Source of the DNA: Runella limosa DSM 17973
Lineage (GTDB): Bacteria > Bacteroidota > Bacteroidia > Cytophagales > Spirosomataceae
DNA: 64,000 nt
Direction of reading: 5' to 3'
Assembly: GCF_000482465.1 (NCBI RefSeq)
Contig: NZ_AXVJ01000042.1
Coordinates: forward strand, 92,368-156,367
In this document: positions 33,048 to 42,823 of the stretch, piece after piece
Position numbering within the stretch: the first letter of the stretch is position 1
Layout of the letters: each line of letters starts with the position of its first letter
Made by a program: the position numbers and the translations under genes
The notes under the pieces: generated by a model
The model's input: the letters and a program-made list of their open reading frames with translations, nothing else
Told to the model about the DNA's origin: nothing
Databases searched by the model: none

Positions 33048-34184
33048 TCAGTGTGCGTTGACTACCGACTCAAGCATTTGTACAAAGTTGCGCAACATTT
33101 CGTCTTTGGAAAACTTTTGGATGAATTTCCGTCCATTTTCGGCTTTTTTTAGCCGCAACTGAGGATTTTCGATGCATTCAACCAAGGCAACAGCCAGACT
33201 TTCTACATTGCCTGATTCAATCAACCAACCGTTGTTGCCATTGTCAACCACCTCTGGAATACCCCCAACGCGTGAACTTACGACCGAAATTCCGTGGGCA
33301 AGGGCTTCGATATTGGCAACACCAAATGCTTCGGTATAGGACGGTACGCAAAAAATATCGTGGCTACGCAGCGCTTCATACACGCGTGCCTGAGGTTGCG
33401 CCCCTTGATAGTCGAGCTGGACGTTGGAAATATTCTCAAAAAACGAACGGACGTGGCTGGTAAACCAAGGTTCGGGGCCAATAACGGTCAACAAAAAAGA
33501 ATACTGTGGGAGCTTCTTGAGCGCCGCCGCCACCAAAGGCAATTGTCCTACCAAATAATCGGCTTTCACAAACAGCACCTTGATAGGATTTCCAAAAGCG
33601 CGTTGGGGGTTGAACTCAATACCATCGAGCGGAATGGTTTTATAGAGCTTCGTTACTTTCGAGGCGGGCAATTGGTAGGTTTTGCGAATACGGTCTTGCA
33701 AAAACTCCGAATTGGCAATCACGAGTTGATGCTTTTTGGCCGACAAACGCTCAAATTGCTGAAACACAAATCGTTTGAACCACAGCGATTTCCATTCAAA
33801 GTTTCCCCAGTGAGCGAGCATGTTTTTTTCGTCATTGATCATACCCACGGTAGGTTTGTCGGAGACCAAGCTCGCCCAAGTTCCATTGAAGGAATTGATA
33901 TAAACCAGTACGTCAAAATCAAATGACTTCTCCAATGCTTTGACGTGGCGATAATAGATAAACCATCGTAAAATTTGCCCAAGCGGCTTTAACAAACGAG
34001 GAATTTTGACGGGAACTTTGTGAACATAGCGAAGCGATGCAAGCCGCTCGTCAGACACATCTTCGGTCAAAATCCGTAGCTCATGTTCGGGAAAGCACTC
34101 GTTGATTTCGAGAATACTATTCGCAAATCGGACGGGGCCATTCGTTACATTTTCAAAAGCATTGGTACAAAATACGATTTTCAT
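33048..34184 (-). CDS. Glycosyltransferase family 4
   Basis: A 378-residue GT-B enzyme. The acceptor-side start is MKIVFCTNAFENVTNGPVRF, and the C-terminal donor site has HDIFCVPSYTEAFGVANIEALAHG with the conserved EAFG-x7-E pattern (Glu pair of GT4), then SSRVGGIPEVV. It would add a sugar from an NDP-sugar to a growing surface glycan. Start overlaps the stop of the methyltransferase gene by four bases, so the whole group is one transcription unit. Confidence 0.93.
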   Translation of the reverse strand: MKIVFCTNAFENVTNGPVRFANSILEINECFPEHELRILTEDVSDERLASLRYVHKVPVKIPRLLKPLGQILRWFIYYRHVKALEKSFDFDVLVYINSFNGTWASLVSDKPTVGMINDEKNMLAHWGNFEWKSLWFKRFVFQQFERLSAKKHQLVIANSEFLQDRIRKTYQLPASKVTKLYKTIPLDGIEFNPQRAFGNPIKVLFVKADYLVGQLPLVAAALKKLPQYSFLLTVIGPEPWFTSHVRSFFENISNVQLDYQGAQPQARVYEALRSHDIFCVPSYTEAFGVANIEALAHGISVVSSRVGGIPEVVDNGNNGWLIESGNVESLAVALVECIENPQLRLKKAENGRKFIQKFSKDEMLRNFVQMLESVVNAH

Positions 34185-34948
34185 GCGGTTTTTCGAGCTA
34201 TATATACCCGTTCTGTGGGCGAGATGCCATAGCGTTTGTAATCAATGGTTTGGACAAAAGTATCATCCTCTACGCTAAACCCTTGGGCGCGCAAGCGATC
34301 AGCATAATCAGCGCCGTAATACCAGCGTTGGTCATGGCCGTGATACAATTTTTGTTTTTCTTCTTTGGTCAATCGAGCATCCGAAAACGAGATTGGAAAA
34401 TCCTTGTTGATGGGATCATGAAAAACGGCGTATCCATCGGGTTTAAGTACGCGCAGTACTTCACGCATGGCTTTGGTATCGTCAGGGACCATCACTAAAA
34501 TTCCGATCGCAATTACTACGTTGAACGTATCATTGTCAAATTTAATGTCATCAATCGACATTATATAGTCGGGTTTTACGGTAATGCTACTCGTAAAAGA
34601 CGTCATGTAGTCGGCCGTGACGTAGTCGATGTACGGGGACGCTTTGATTCTGGGAATCAGGCAGATGTCTGGTGCAAAGTGCAGCACTTTTTTGCGGGGA
34701 GCTGAGAAAAAACCAAGGCGATCGCGCAGGGCTAAAAAAATATAACGGTGTCGCTCAAGTGATTTACAATTGGGGCAATAGGCATTGGTGCGATACCGAA
34801 AAGGCATAAAAGCCCGATAATGGCTCTGACAAATAGGGCATTCCACCTCATCCCCAAGCCGATAGGGAATACTCCGCCACTGTAATCGTAGCTGATTGAG
34901 CTGATAAACGAGGTTTTGCCGAAGCAGGGTTTTTAATTTTTCTTTCAT
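34181..34948 (-). CDS. Zinc-ribbon class I methyltransferase in a glycan operon
   Basis: A 255-residue protein. Residues 37-61 form a CxxC-x17-CxxC zinc ribbon (Cys37, Cys40, Cys58, Cys61; VECPICQSHYRAF and AYCPNCKSLERH). A Rossmann SAM-methyltransferase of the Methyltransf_11 type follows: KVLHFAPDICLIPRI, then FDNDTFNVVIAIGILVMVPD and MREVLRVLKPDGYAVFHDP. The overlap of four bases with GT4 genes on both sides suggests it acts on the glycan, for example methylating a terminal sugar. The zinc ribbon is typical of a Bacteroidota/Cyanobacteria subgroup whose substrate is not known to me. Confidence 0.87.
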   Translation of the reverse strand: MKEKLKTLLRQNLVYQLNQLRLQWRSIPYRLGDEVECPICQSHYRAFMPFRYRTNAYCPNCKSLERHRYIFLALRDRLGFFSAPRKKVLHFAPDICLIPRIKASPYIDYVTADYMTSFTSSITVKPDYIMSIDDIKFDNDTFNVVIAIGILVMVPDDTKAMREVLRVLKPDGYAVFHDPINKDFPISFSDARLTKEEKQKLYHGHDQRWYYGADYADRLRAQGFSVEDDTFVQTIDYKRYGISPTERVYIARKTA

Positions 34949-36021
34949 AGGGTCACAAGTAAGGTAAGGTCGCGGTAATTGGTTGAATCAGCAATGGCAA
35001 AGTTTTTGTCGCCAATCGTTTCGAGGGGTAACTCGGGTGCGATTTTTAGACAAGTGGGGAGTTGGGAGGGTGTTTCAAACAGAAGTATGGATTGGTGCGT
35101 TAACAACCGAGTGGTAGCATCGGTTTTTAGCGTAACGATGGGTTTACGAAACGAGAGCGCCAAGTCGATCGAACCAGAATGGTCGATGCGAACAAATGGC
35201 AACACCACCACGTCGGCGGCGTTGAAAAATACTTGGACTTCGTCGTCTTGAATGAAACGGTGGTGGAGATGTATAGAGGAGTTGGCTTGGGTGGCCTTCT
35301 CAATAGGTGCAAAAAAAGTGGCGTCGTAACTTTTGCCCGCAATCAACAAACGGTCGTTGGGGCGAGAAATTTCAGCAAAAGCGTCGATTAAGTTGCTAAC
35401 ACCTTTATAAGGTTTGATTTCACCAAAAAATAAATATACAAAATTATCGTCGTCAAGATTCAGACGTTTTCGACATTCATTTTTAGAAAGGGTATTGGGG
35501 TAATAAAAATGATACGGCAAATCCTGAATCACCTTTACGCGTTCGGGTTGGAGCGAAAAACGCTCAATGGCAGCTTGGCGAGTTTCTTCCGAATACACCC
35601 TGATTTGGTGGCATTTTCTGAGAAAAAACCCATAGATACGGCGTTCCCAACGAAGCCACAGTCCTGCGTGGTTTTGTAGGTTGTGCAGTGTATGAACAAA
35701 ACGAACCTTGAAAAGGTAGCGTGCGGCCAAGATTTCGGCGACAAAAACGGACGATTTTAAGTACGTCCACAAGCGAGATTTACCAAGAATAAAACTATGT
35801 ACCCAATCGTAGTAAATTACTGGGGGGCGATGTGCGAAAATAGCCCTTAGTGTACTTCCAATGGTATATTTTCCTCCAATAACCACGTCAAACCCTTTTT
35901 CTCGCAAATAACGAACTAGCTCGTACTGAAAGGGGTTTTCAGGGCCAGCATCGGGTAAAACGACGACTTTGAGTGGGTCAGAGGTCAAGAGAAACGCTAG
36001 ATTAGGTCTTGTAGGGAACAA
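34945..36021 (-). CDS. GT-B glycosyltransferase (family 4-like), first gene of the glycan operon
   Basis: A 358-residue GT4-like enzyme with acceptor region KVVVLPDAGPENPFQYELV and donor region NDRLLIAGKSYDATF, then VVVLPFVRIDHSGSIDLALSFRKPIVT. The SIDLALSF segment stands where GT4 enzymes carry E-x7-E. The frame opens with TTG at 36021, but a -7-like box (complement TACTTTTG, 36019-36026) overlaps that codon. The real start may be the TTG at 35988, which leaves the conserved KVVVLPDAG strand intact. Four-base overlap with the methyltransferase gene. Confidence 0.88.
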   Translation of the reverse strand: MFPTRPNLAFLLTSDPLKVVVLPDAGPENPFQYELVRYLREKGFDVVIGGKYTIGSTLRAIFAHRPPVIYYDWVHSFILGKSRLWTYLKSSVFVAEILAARYLFKVRFVHTLHNLQNHAGLWLRWERRIYGFFLRKCHQIRVYSEETRQAAIERFSLQPERVKVIQDLPYHFYYPNTLSKNECRKRLNLDDDNFVYLFFGEIKPYKGVSNLIDAFAEISRPNDRLLIAGKSYDATFFAPIEKATQANSSIHLHHRFIQDDEVQVFFNAADVVVLPFVRIDHSGSIDLALSFRKPIVTLKTDATTRLLTHQSILLFETPSQLPTCLKIAPELPLETIGDKNFAIADSTNYRDLTLLVTL

Positions 36022-36115
36022 AAGTACAAAATGTGCATAGAAAAAGAGGCAGACTTTCTTTTATAAAAACGTTCTTTTTATATCTCAATTTATTTGTAAA
36101 CTTAGTTTTTTCCGC

Positions 36116-37408
36116 ATGAAAAAGACCATTTTTGTATCCTTTTACCTTTTTATGAGCTGGGTGGCGTTAGGCCAACCCGCCGAACGATTTTATAAAGTGA
36201 TAGTGGCTCCTGATCACTTCGACTGGACGTACAAAACGGGTGAAAATGTAAAATTTACCATTTCTGTCCTCCAAAATGGAAATTTGGTGAAAAATGCCCG
36301 TATTCGCTACGAAGTTGGCCCCGAAAAAATGGAGCCGACAAAAAAAGAAACCCTTTCACTCCCAACAGGCTCGCTGACGGTAGATGCTGGCACGATGAAA
36401 ACGGCTGGTTTTCTGCGCTGTATCGCATTTGCGGAAATAGAAGGTAAAGAATACAAAGGGCTAGCGACGGCGGGCTTTGACCCACTGAGTATTCAGCCGA
36501 CGGTGGATAATCCCTCGGATTTTGATACATTTTGGACTAACGCAAAAGCAGATTTGGCCAAAATTCCTTTAGACGCGAAAATGACGCTTTTACCCGAACG
36601 CTGCACGGAAAAAGTAAACGTTTATCACGTAAATATTCAAAATTTCCGAATGGGCGCGCGCCTTTATGGGATTTTGTGCGTTCCCAAAAAAGAAGGAAAA
36701 TATCCCGCATTGCTTCACGTACCAGGCGCGGGTGTGCGCCCGTACGGCGGAGATATTGCCAATGCCGAAAAAGGAATCATTACGTTGCAAATTGGCATTC
36801 ACGGCATTCCAGTGACGATGGAACCCACCGTTTACACCGATTTAGGAGCAGGGGCTTTTAATGGTTACTGGGCGTATAACATGGACGACCGCGACCGTTT
36901 TTATTATAAAAAGGTCTATTTAGGCTGCGTGCGTGCCAATGATTTTTTGACGAGTTTGCCACAATACGATGGCTCGAATTTGGCCGTAACGGGCGGAAGC
37001 CAAGGCGGAGCGTTGTCGATTGTAACGGCAGGTTTAGACAGTCGAGTGAAGTGGTTAGGGGCATTTTATCCAGCGTTATCAGATGTGACTGGATACTTGA
37101 AAGGACGTGCGGGAGGATGGCCGCATTATTTTGATAAAAACACCATTTTGTTTGGCAATAAACCCGACAAAATTGCGACGATTGGCTATTATGATGTAGT
37201 GAATTTTGCACGGAGGGTCAAAGTGCCAGGGTATTACTCGTGGGGATTCAACGATGAAACCTGCCCGCCAACCTCGATGTACGCCTCTTACAACGTTATT
37301 TCGGCTTCCAAAGAGTTGTTTTTAGCACTTGAAACAGGACATTGGACCTACCCTGAACAAAACGAACGGATGACGGGCTGGTTAGTGAATAAACTGAATG
37401 GGAAATAG
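36116..37408 (+). CDS. Exported acetylxylan esterase-like hydrolase (CE7 type)
   Basis: A 430-residue exported enzyme with a signal peptide (FVSFYLFMSWVALGQ), a beta-sandwich of about 110 residues and then an alpha/beta-hydrolase domain of the AXE1/CE7 family. Nucleophile Ser in VTGGSQGGALS, Asp in FNDETCPPTSMY and His in ETGHWTYPEQ are all in place. The N-terminal sandwich (KFTISVLQNGNLVKNARI) precedes the esterase domain in many Bacteroidota proteins. It would remove acetyl groups from hemicellulose-type sugars. It stands alone and ends at the hairpin 37428-37463. Confidence 0.9.
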   Translation: MKKTIFVSFYLFMSWVALGQPAERFYKVIVAPDHFDWTYKTGENVKFTISVLQNGNLVKNARIRYEVGPEKMEPTKKETLSLPTGSLTVDAGTMKTAGFLRCIAFAEIEGKEYKGLATAGFDPLSIQPTVDNPSDFDTFWTNAKADLAKIPLDAKMTLLPERCTEKVNVYHVNIQNFRMGARLYGILCVPKKEGKYPALLHVPGAGVRPYGGDIANAEKGIITLQIGIHGIPVTMEPTVYTDLGAGAFNGYWAYNMDDRDRFYYKKVYLGCVRANDFLTSLPQYDGSNLAVTGGSQGGALSIVTAGLDSRVKWLGAFYPALSDVTGYLKGRAGGWPHYFDKNTILFGNKPDKIATIGYYDVVNFARRVKVPGYYSWGFNDETCPPTSMYASYNVISASKELFLALETGHWTYPEQNERMTGWLVNKLNGK

Positions 37409-37427
37409 AGATTTATTGGTATAAAAC

Positions 37428-37463
37428 AAAAAACGGCTTCGAGTTACCCCGAAGCCGTTTTTT
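37428..37463. terminator. Bidirectional terminator
   Basis: A 9-bp GC-rich stem (37433-37441 with 37450-37458) flanked by A and T runs lies between the esterase gene (+) and the TonB receptor gene (-) and can end transcription from both sides. Confidence 0.9.
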
Positions 37464-37480
37464 GTTTGTTAGAGAGAATA

Positions 37481-40444
37481 TTACTTGTTAAGTAGCTCGT
37501 CGAATGTTAATGAAACGTAGTACATTGAGCCTACAGTAGGGTTACCCCATCCTGTTGTATATTGTTTTCCAAGAATATTTGAGCCTCCAATTTTTAGGAT
37601 GGACTTGATACTTGAGAGTTTTTTGCTCACTTGGGCATCAAGCGTTCCGAAGGCAGGGATAGTAAGTTGATTACTATTTTGAGGCAATCGAGCCAAAGTA
37701 GGTTGAATGAGGTCTGACCAGTCAAACTCAGATTGATGTCTCCAGACGATGTTGAAGCCCCAGCCAGAATTTCTAAAGTTACGATTACCAAAATTTAGAT
37801 TGTAACGATATTTTGGCGTGTTAAAATCGAGTTGGAAACCATCACTTAAAGTATTAAGATTTTTCTTGCCATCAAACATTTTTACGCCACCAGCATTGAG
37901 CGTGTTGTTAGAAATATTACCTCCCACCGTGAAGTTTTTAGGTAGAATATAGTCGATGCCGATGCCAAATCCTTGTGTTTTAATATCACTAGTGTAATTT
38001 GTTGACATAGAAATAATCTGTGGAATGGCCGCATTACGAAGTAAGACACCGCTTTTGTAGTTTTTCATCGTGGTGTTATAGTAATAGGCGTCAACCAGCA
38101 ACTTTTTGGCAATCATTGATTTGTAGCCCAACTCAAAGCTTATTGCACGTTCTGGCTTAAACTCTGGGAAATTCCAAGCTTGCCCGGTTACTATGTTGAT
38201 AGAGCCCCCTCCTTCGCGGAGTTTATATTTATCCCAAAGAGCTGGTAAGCCACCAATCAAGAGCGACACAGGGGTATTTAGGTTAATGTACTGATTTTGG
38301 TTGGTCGGAATTCTAAACCCTGTTTGATAAGAAGCACGAATGTTGTGGTTTTTGTTTACTGTATAAACTGCCGAGAATCGAGGACTCCATTGGCCTGCGA
38401 AGTTTTCGTTTTTGTCGTAACGAACAGAACCCGTTAGCTTCAATACATCATTGATGTTCTTGCTCATTTGGGCATATCCACCAAATTCGCTGATGCTGTA
38501 CTCACTGCCATCTGATTTTTTTAAGAATAGCGTTCCGTTTGAGTTGAGGGCATACTGTCTAAAATTACCACCGACGATAATTTCTAATACTTTAGGGTCT
38601 ATCACTTTGTTGAAGTTGTACATTGCTTCAGCGTGGTAGAGCCGCGTTTTATCTACAAACAAAGCGCCATTAGGAATAGGGTTCGCTTTTACTTGGTCGG
38701 CGATTTGAGCAAATCGTGGGTCTCCAGGAAGTACGCGTCCTTGGTCTGCCACTCCTCTTGCGGCATTGTGGAAAGCACCAGCATTAGAGTTTACGACTCC
38801 GAGGGCCGTTGCATACGCAGCCTGTGGGGCTTGTCCCGCTTGCAAGGCAGCTTGGAAAGCAGGAACAAACGCTTGGAAAGCACCGCCAGCATACGTCAAA
38901 GCGTATTGGGGATACCACCCTTGGGCCAAACCAGCCAATCCTGCCGATGCAGGTGGAACACTAGGTTTCCAAGCTTCATTGATGTAAGTCCCTAGTAACC
39001 CAGCCGCGTACGTATCTCCAGAGTTTTCGGCAGTTACATAGCCACGAACGAAGAAGTTTGAGCCTCTAAGCTCTGCTTTGTACAACCCCATGGTAAAGTT
39101 TTTGAGCTGATAACGGTCAGAAGAGGTATAAACGGTCGAGCCAGAGCCCCAGTTTGCCTGAATAATCGCTTCAACTCTATCGTTGATTCTATAATGAAGC
39201 GCTGCATTTAGTTTAAGACTTTGGGTTCGATAATCTACCAAATCAAACTCGTTGTAACCTGTCCTAGACACGGCAACGTTGGGTAATAAAATGTCGTTGA
39301 TGAGCTGAGAGGCAGGAATTTTTGTAGCCGCAGAAAATTGATTAATTCCGCCTACAAGTTGTGCTAATGGAGCACTTATGGCATTCAACTGTGCAAGTGG
39401 CACGCCAAGGAGTTGGGTAAAAGTAGGGCGTAAACTTGCTAAACCAGCACCGCTTGAGTTTTCATCACCGTATATGTTCACACCATCAAATCCAGGGTTA
39501 GAGCGGCTACCGTTTAGTGGCGTAGTTCCTCGGAAACTTTGGTCACGGTAATCGCTTACTTGCCAATCTTGGGCAGTTATGTAGCCCACATTTAACTTGA
39601 AGGCAAACTTATTATTGAATGCTTTTGCGTACCGAAATGCAACATCATAAAAAGGGGTAGTTTTGGTAGAGCGATTGTCAGCACTCATAATTCCCATCTT
39701 AGCCGACGCACTTGCACCTTGGTAGAGGAAAGGGCTTTTGCTATTCATTAACAGTAAGCCATTGATAGCATTAGGGCCATATAAAGCCGATGCTGCTCCT
39801 GGAAGTAGTTCAACGCTTTCCAAGTCGAGTTCTGAAATCCCAACAATGTTACCAACTGAGAAGTTTAATCCTGGAGCTTGGTTGTCAATACCGTCAATGA
39901 GCTGGACGACACGGCTGTTTCCATTGCCAGTAAAGCCCCGTGTGTTAATTGAAGTAAACATCAAAGATTGCGTGCTTACCTCCACTCCTTTTAGGTTTCG
40001 AATAGCATCATAAAAATTAGCAGAGGGCGTTTCCCGAATCCCTCTGATGTCCATTTTCTCAACTGTCACGGGCGATTGTAGAACACTTTCTTCCACCCGT
40101 GAGGCCGATACGACCACTTCTTGGCCTAACATTACTTGCTCTTTGAGCGAAACTTTGATGTCGGAGCGGTCGCCAGTAACTTGTATTTCTTGGGTTTCGT
40201 ATCCTACTGAGGACACAACCAAAGCAAATGGTGTAGGAGTGCTGGTTGTAAGAGAAAAATTGCCTTTGGAGTCGGTGATGGTACCAATTACTTTTCCTTT
40301 TACCTGAATACTTACTCCCACTAAGCCCTCACGTGTAGTTGCATCGGTGATATTTCCCGATAATTTGGTTTGTGCCAGTAACGCGCCTGCACTGACTAAC
40401 CATGCCGTTAAATAAAACACGGCATTACGTAGTGATTTACTCAT
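37481..40444 (-). CDS. TonB-dependent outer-membrane receptor with carboxypeptidase-like domain
   Basis: A 987-residue receptor. Signal peptide (LTAWLVSAGALLAQ), an N-terminal carboxypeptidase-regulatory-like domain (KLSGNITDATTREGLVGVSI, residues 27-46, to about 110), a TonB plug (QEVVVSASRVEESVLQSPVTV to SALYGPNAINGLLLM) and a beta-barrel ending in a final aromatic strand. Unlike SusC proteins there is no SusD neighbour, and the plug lacks the SusC-type long motif. It should import a siderophore, cobalamin or another large solute through energy from TonB; the substrate is unknown. Confidence 0.93.
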   Translation of the reverse strand: MSKSLRNAVFYLTAWLVSAGALLAQTKLSGNITDATTREGLVGVSIQVKGKVIGTITDSKGNFSLTTSTPTPFALVVSSVGYETQEIQVTGDRSDIKVSLKEQVMLGQEVVVSASRVEESVLQSPVTVEKMDIRGIRETPSANFYDAIRNLKGVEVSTQSLMFTSINTRGFTGNGNSRVVQLIDGIDNQAPGLNFSVGNIVGISELDLESVELLPGAASALYGPNAINGLLLMNSKSPFLYQGASASAKMGIMSADNRSTKTTPFYDVAFRYAKAFNNKFAFKLNVGYITAQDWQVSDYRDQSFRGTTPLNGSRSNPGFDGVNIYGDENSSGAGLASLRPTFTQLLGVPLAQLNAISAPLAQLVGGINQFSAATKIPASQLINDILLPNVAVSRTGYNEFDLVDYRTQSLKLNAALHYRINDRVEAIIQANWGSGSTVYTSSDRYQLKNFTMGLYKAELRGSNFFVRGYVTAENSGDTYAAGLLGTYINEAWKPSVPPASAGLAGLAQGWYPQYALTYAGGAFQAFVPAFQAALQAGQAPQAAYATALGVVNSNAGAFHNAARGVADQGRVLPGDPRFAQIADQVKANPIPNGALFVDKTRLYHAEAMYNFNKVIDPKVLEIIVGGNFRQYALNSNGTLFLKKSDGSEYSISEFGGYAQMSKNINDVLKLTGSVRYDKNENFAGQWSPRFSAVYTVNKNHNIRASYQTGFRIPTNQNQYINLNTPVSLLIGGLPALWDKYKLREGGGSINIVTGQAWNFPEFKPERAISFELGYKSMIAKKLLVDAYYYNTTMKNYKSGVLLRNAAIPQIISMSTNYTSDIKTQGFGIGIDYILPKNFTVGGNISNNTLNAGGVKMFDGKKNLNTLSDGFQLDFNTPKYRYNLNFGNRNFRNSGWGFNIVWRHQSEFDWSDLIQPTLARLPQNSNQLTIPAFGTLDAQVSKKLSSIKSILKIGGSNILGKQYTTGWGNPTVGSMYYVSLTFDELLNK

Positions 40445-40585
40445 AGGTTTTTAATTGGTTTTAGATTGCTCTTGTGATAATTTTACTGCGTAATATTCGC
40501 TCTTTTAAAGATAATTTACAATTTATACCATGTATATTCATATTATAAAACTGTTATGCACGCATAATTATTTGAAAAATACAAA

Positions 40586-41656
40586 ATGGACTTTTTGAAA
40601 AAATGCTTATTTTGGACAATTGTGGGAATAATTGAGATATATCCGACCGTAGAAGCGCAGGTAATTTTGCGAAATTCATACGGTGTTGGAACGGTTCCGA
40701 TGGCGCCAGATTATTCGCTCACAACGAGCTGGGCAGCATTGCCTACCCAAAAAGATGCCGCCGACAATTTGCCCCTAAAATCGCCCAGATTAACCGATGG
40801 ACAAGCTGAAGCAAAAGCGGATGTCTTCTTTATTCACCCCACTATTTATACGCAGAAACCCGCAGAAGGAGTTTTTGAATGGAATGCAGATATCAACGAT
40901 GCGGCCCTAAATAAGAAGGTGGATGAGTCAACGATTTTGAATCAGGCGTCAATTTTTAATGGCTCATGTCGGGTGTATGCACCGAGGTATCGGCAAGCAC
41001 ATTACTACGCTTTTGTTACGCCAAACCAAGAAGATAGACAACAAGCGCTTGATTTGGCCTACGCAGACGTTAAAAAAGCGTTTGAATATTATTTAGCACA
41101 ATACCAAGATGGACGTCCTATTGTCATTGCTTCGCACAGCCAAGGAACGTTGCACGCAAAACGTCTGCTCAAAGAGTTTTTTGACGGAAAACCGCTCCAA
41201 CAAAAACTCGTTTTTGCCTATCTCGTAGGCGACATTGCAGGGCCACCTGCACAGCCCAACGAGTTTGAATTTATTAAACCTGCGCGTTCTGCCGAAGAAG
41301 TAGGTGGTTTTGCGTCTTGGCATACGTATTTACGCGACTATTTCCCCGAAAAATACCAAATGTACCATTTTTCGACGGCCGTTTGTACCAATCCGTTGAC
41401 TTGGCGACTAGACGAAACTTATGCCCCTAAAAACCTCAATAAAGGAGGCGTTGGGTTACGGTTCTCGTTCTATCCTCAACTGGCCGATGCCCAAGTTCAT
41501 CAAGGGCTTTTGTGGATACACAAGCCTTACGTCAAAGGGCGGTTTTTGCTACGCACCAAGGTTTGGCACAGTGCTGATATGAATCTTTTTTGGCAGAGCA
41601 TCCGAGAAAACGTAGCTTTGCGTATAGAAAATTACTGGAAGAATGCGGGGAAGTAA
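40586..41656 (+). CDS. DUF3089 alpha/beta-hydrolase-like protein
   Basis: A 356-residue protein with a signal-like N-terminal helix (LFWTIVGIIEIYPTVEAQ). The DUF3089 domain shows the nucleophile elbow IVIASHSQGTLHAKRLL, the segment VFFIHPTIYT near residue 80, and FSTAVCTNPLTW. These proteins are predicted serine hydrolases or lipase-like enzymes of unknown substrate. The divergent TonB receptor gene is 141 bases upstream. Confidence 0.9.
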   Translation: MDFLKKCLFWTIVGIIEIYPTVEAQVILRNSYGVGTVPMAPDYSLTTSWAALPTQKDAADNLPLKSPRLTDGQAEAKADVFFIHPTIYTQKPAEGVFEWNADINDAALNKKVDESTILNQASIFNGSCRVYAPRYRQAHYYAFVTPNQEDRQQALDLAYADVKKAFEYYLAQYQDGRPIVIASHSQGTLHAKRLLKEFFDGKPLQQKLVFAYLVGDIAGPPAQPNEFEFIKPARSAEEVGGFASWHTYLRDYFPEKYQMYHFSTAVCTNPLTWRLDETYAPKNLNKGGVGLRFSFYPQLADAQVHQGLLWIHKPYVKGRFLLRTKVWHSADMNLFWQSIRENVALRIENYWKNAGK

Positions 41657-41707
41657 CGCCCTAACGCCTTCAATTACACCTATTCATCTCATTTTGACTT
41701 TAGATTA

Positions 41708-42778
41708 ATGAATCAACATACATACGTCATCATCATGGCAGGAGGTGTCGGAACACGCTTCTGGCCTTTTAGCCGCAACAATAATCCAAAACAGTTTCAT
41801 GATGTATTAGGAACGGGAAAAACATTACTTCAGCAAACAGCAAGCCGTTTTGAGGGCGTTTGTCCTGATGAAAATATCTACATCGTTACGAGTACAGAAT
41901 ATTATCAATTGGTCAAAACACAGTTGCCGTTTTTGAGTGATGACCAAATTCTGCTTGAACCCAACCGCCGTAATACTGCGCCGTGCATTGCGTATGCGTG
42001 TTACAAAATCGCAGCCAAAGACCCGCAAGCAACGGTGGTTGTCGCTCCCGCTGATCATATTATCCTGAAAGAAGAAGTATTCAAAGAAAAAGTCAGATTA
42101 GCCCTCGACGTGGCTTCTCAGAGTGAGGTGCTCATTACGCTGGGTATTCAGCCAACGCGCCCCGACACAGGCTATGGCTACATTCAGTATTTGCCTTCGG
42201 AGGGTTTGGTGAAAAAAGTAAAAACATTTACCGAAAAACCTCAACATGAAATCGCCGTTAAGTTTTTAGAAAGTGGTGATTTTGTGTGGAATGCGGGGAT
42301 TTTTATTTGGGGGGTGCGTTCGATTATCAAGGCATTTGAAGCGCACTTGCCCGAGGTAGCAGAGGTATTTGCCGAAGGAAAAAGCGACTATTATACCGAC
42401 ACCGAAAAAGGTTTTATTGAAAAGGCGTACATGCTTTGCAAAAATATTTCCATTGACTTTGGTATCATGGAAAAAGCAGAAAATGTATTTGTTGTTTTGA
42501 GCGATTTGGGTTGGTCTGATTTGGGAACTTGGAAGTCGATGTACGATATTTCGACCAAGGACGAAGAACGAAACGCGGCAGATGGTAAACTGATGCTTTA
42601 CGATACCAAAAATTGCATCATTAAAACCCCGAAAGATAAGCTAGTGGTGGTGCAGGGGTTGGAAGGGTACATTGTCGCTGAAAACGACGGGGTACTTATG
42701 ATTTGTAAAATCGACGAAGAACAGCGCGTGCGGGATTTTGTAGCAGATGCGAAAGCGCTTGGAAATCAGTATATTTAA
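41708..42778 (+). CDS. manC: Mannose-1-phosphate guanylyltransferase
   Basis: A 356-residue nucleotidyltransferase that makes GDP-mannose from mannose 1-phosphate and GTP. The signature IIMAGGVGTRFWPFSRNNNP holds the nucleotide loop, with PADHIIL, GYGYIQY and GDFVWNAGIFIWGV following. It is the shorter single-domain form without the isomerase half. GDP-mannose or derived fucose could feed the polysaccharide genes at 31.8-36.0 kb. A strong hairpin at 42786-42818 follows the stop. Confidence 0.95.
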   Translation: MNQHTYVIIMAGGVGTRFWPFSRNNNPKQFHDVLGTGKTLLQQTASRFEGVCPDENIYIVTSTEYYQLVKTQLPFLSDDQILLEPNRRNTAPCIAYACYKIAAKDPQATVVVAPADHIILKEEVFKEKVRLALDVASQSEVLITLGIQPTRPDTGYGYIQYLPSEGLVKKVKTFTEKPQHEIAVKFLESGDFVWNAGIFIWGVRSIIKAFEAHLPEVAEVFAEGKSDYYTDTEKGFIEKAYMLCKNISIDFGIMEKAENVFVVLSDLGWSDLGTWKSMYDISTKDEERNAADGKLMLYDTKNCIIKTPKDKLVVVQGLEGYIVAENDGVLMICKIDEEQRVRDFVADAKALGNQYI

Positions 42779-42785
42779 TAAAAAA

Positions 42786-42818
42786 AACTTCCCGAAAGCT
42801 TGAAGCTTTCGGGAAGTT
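42786..42818. terminator. Bidirectional terminator
   Basis: A perfect 15-bp stem (42786-42800 with 42804-42818), 3-base loop, between the stop of manC (+) and the stop of the RidA gene (-). A run of A residues precedes it, so it gives a U-tract for the minus-strand transcript. Confidence 0.88.
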
Positions 42819-42823
42819 GGTAT

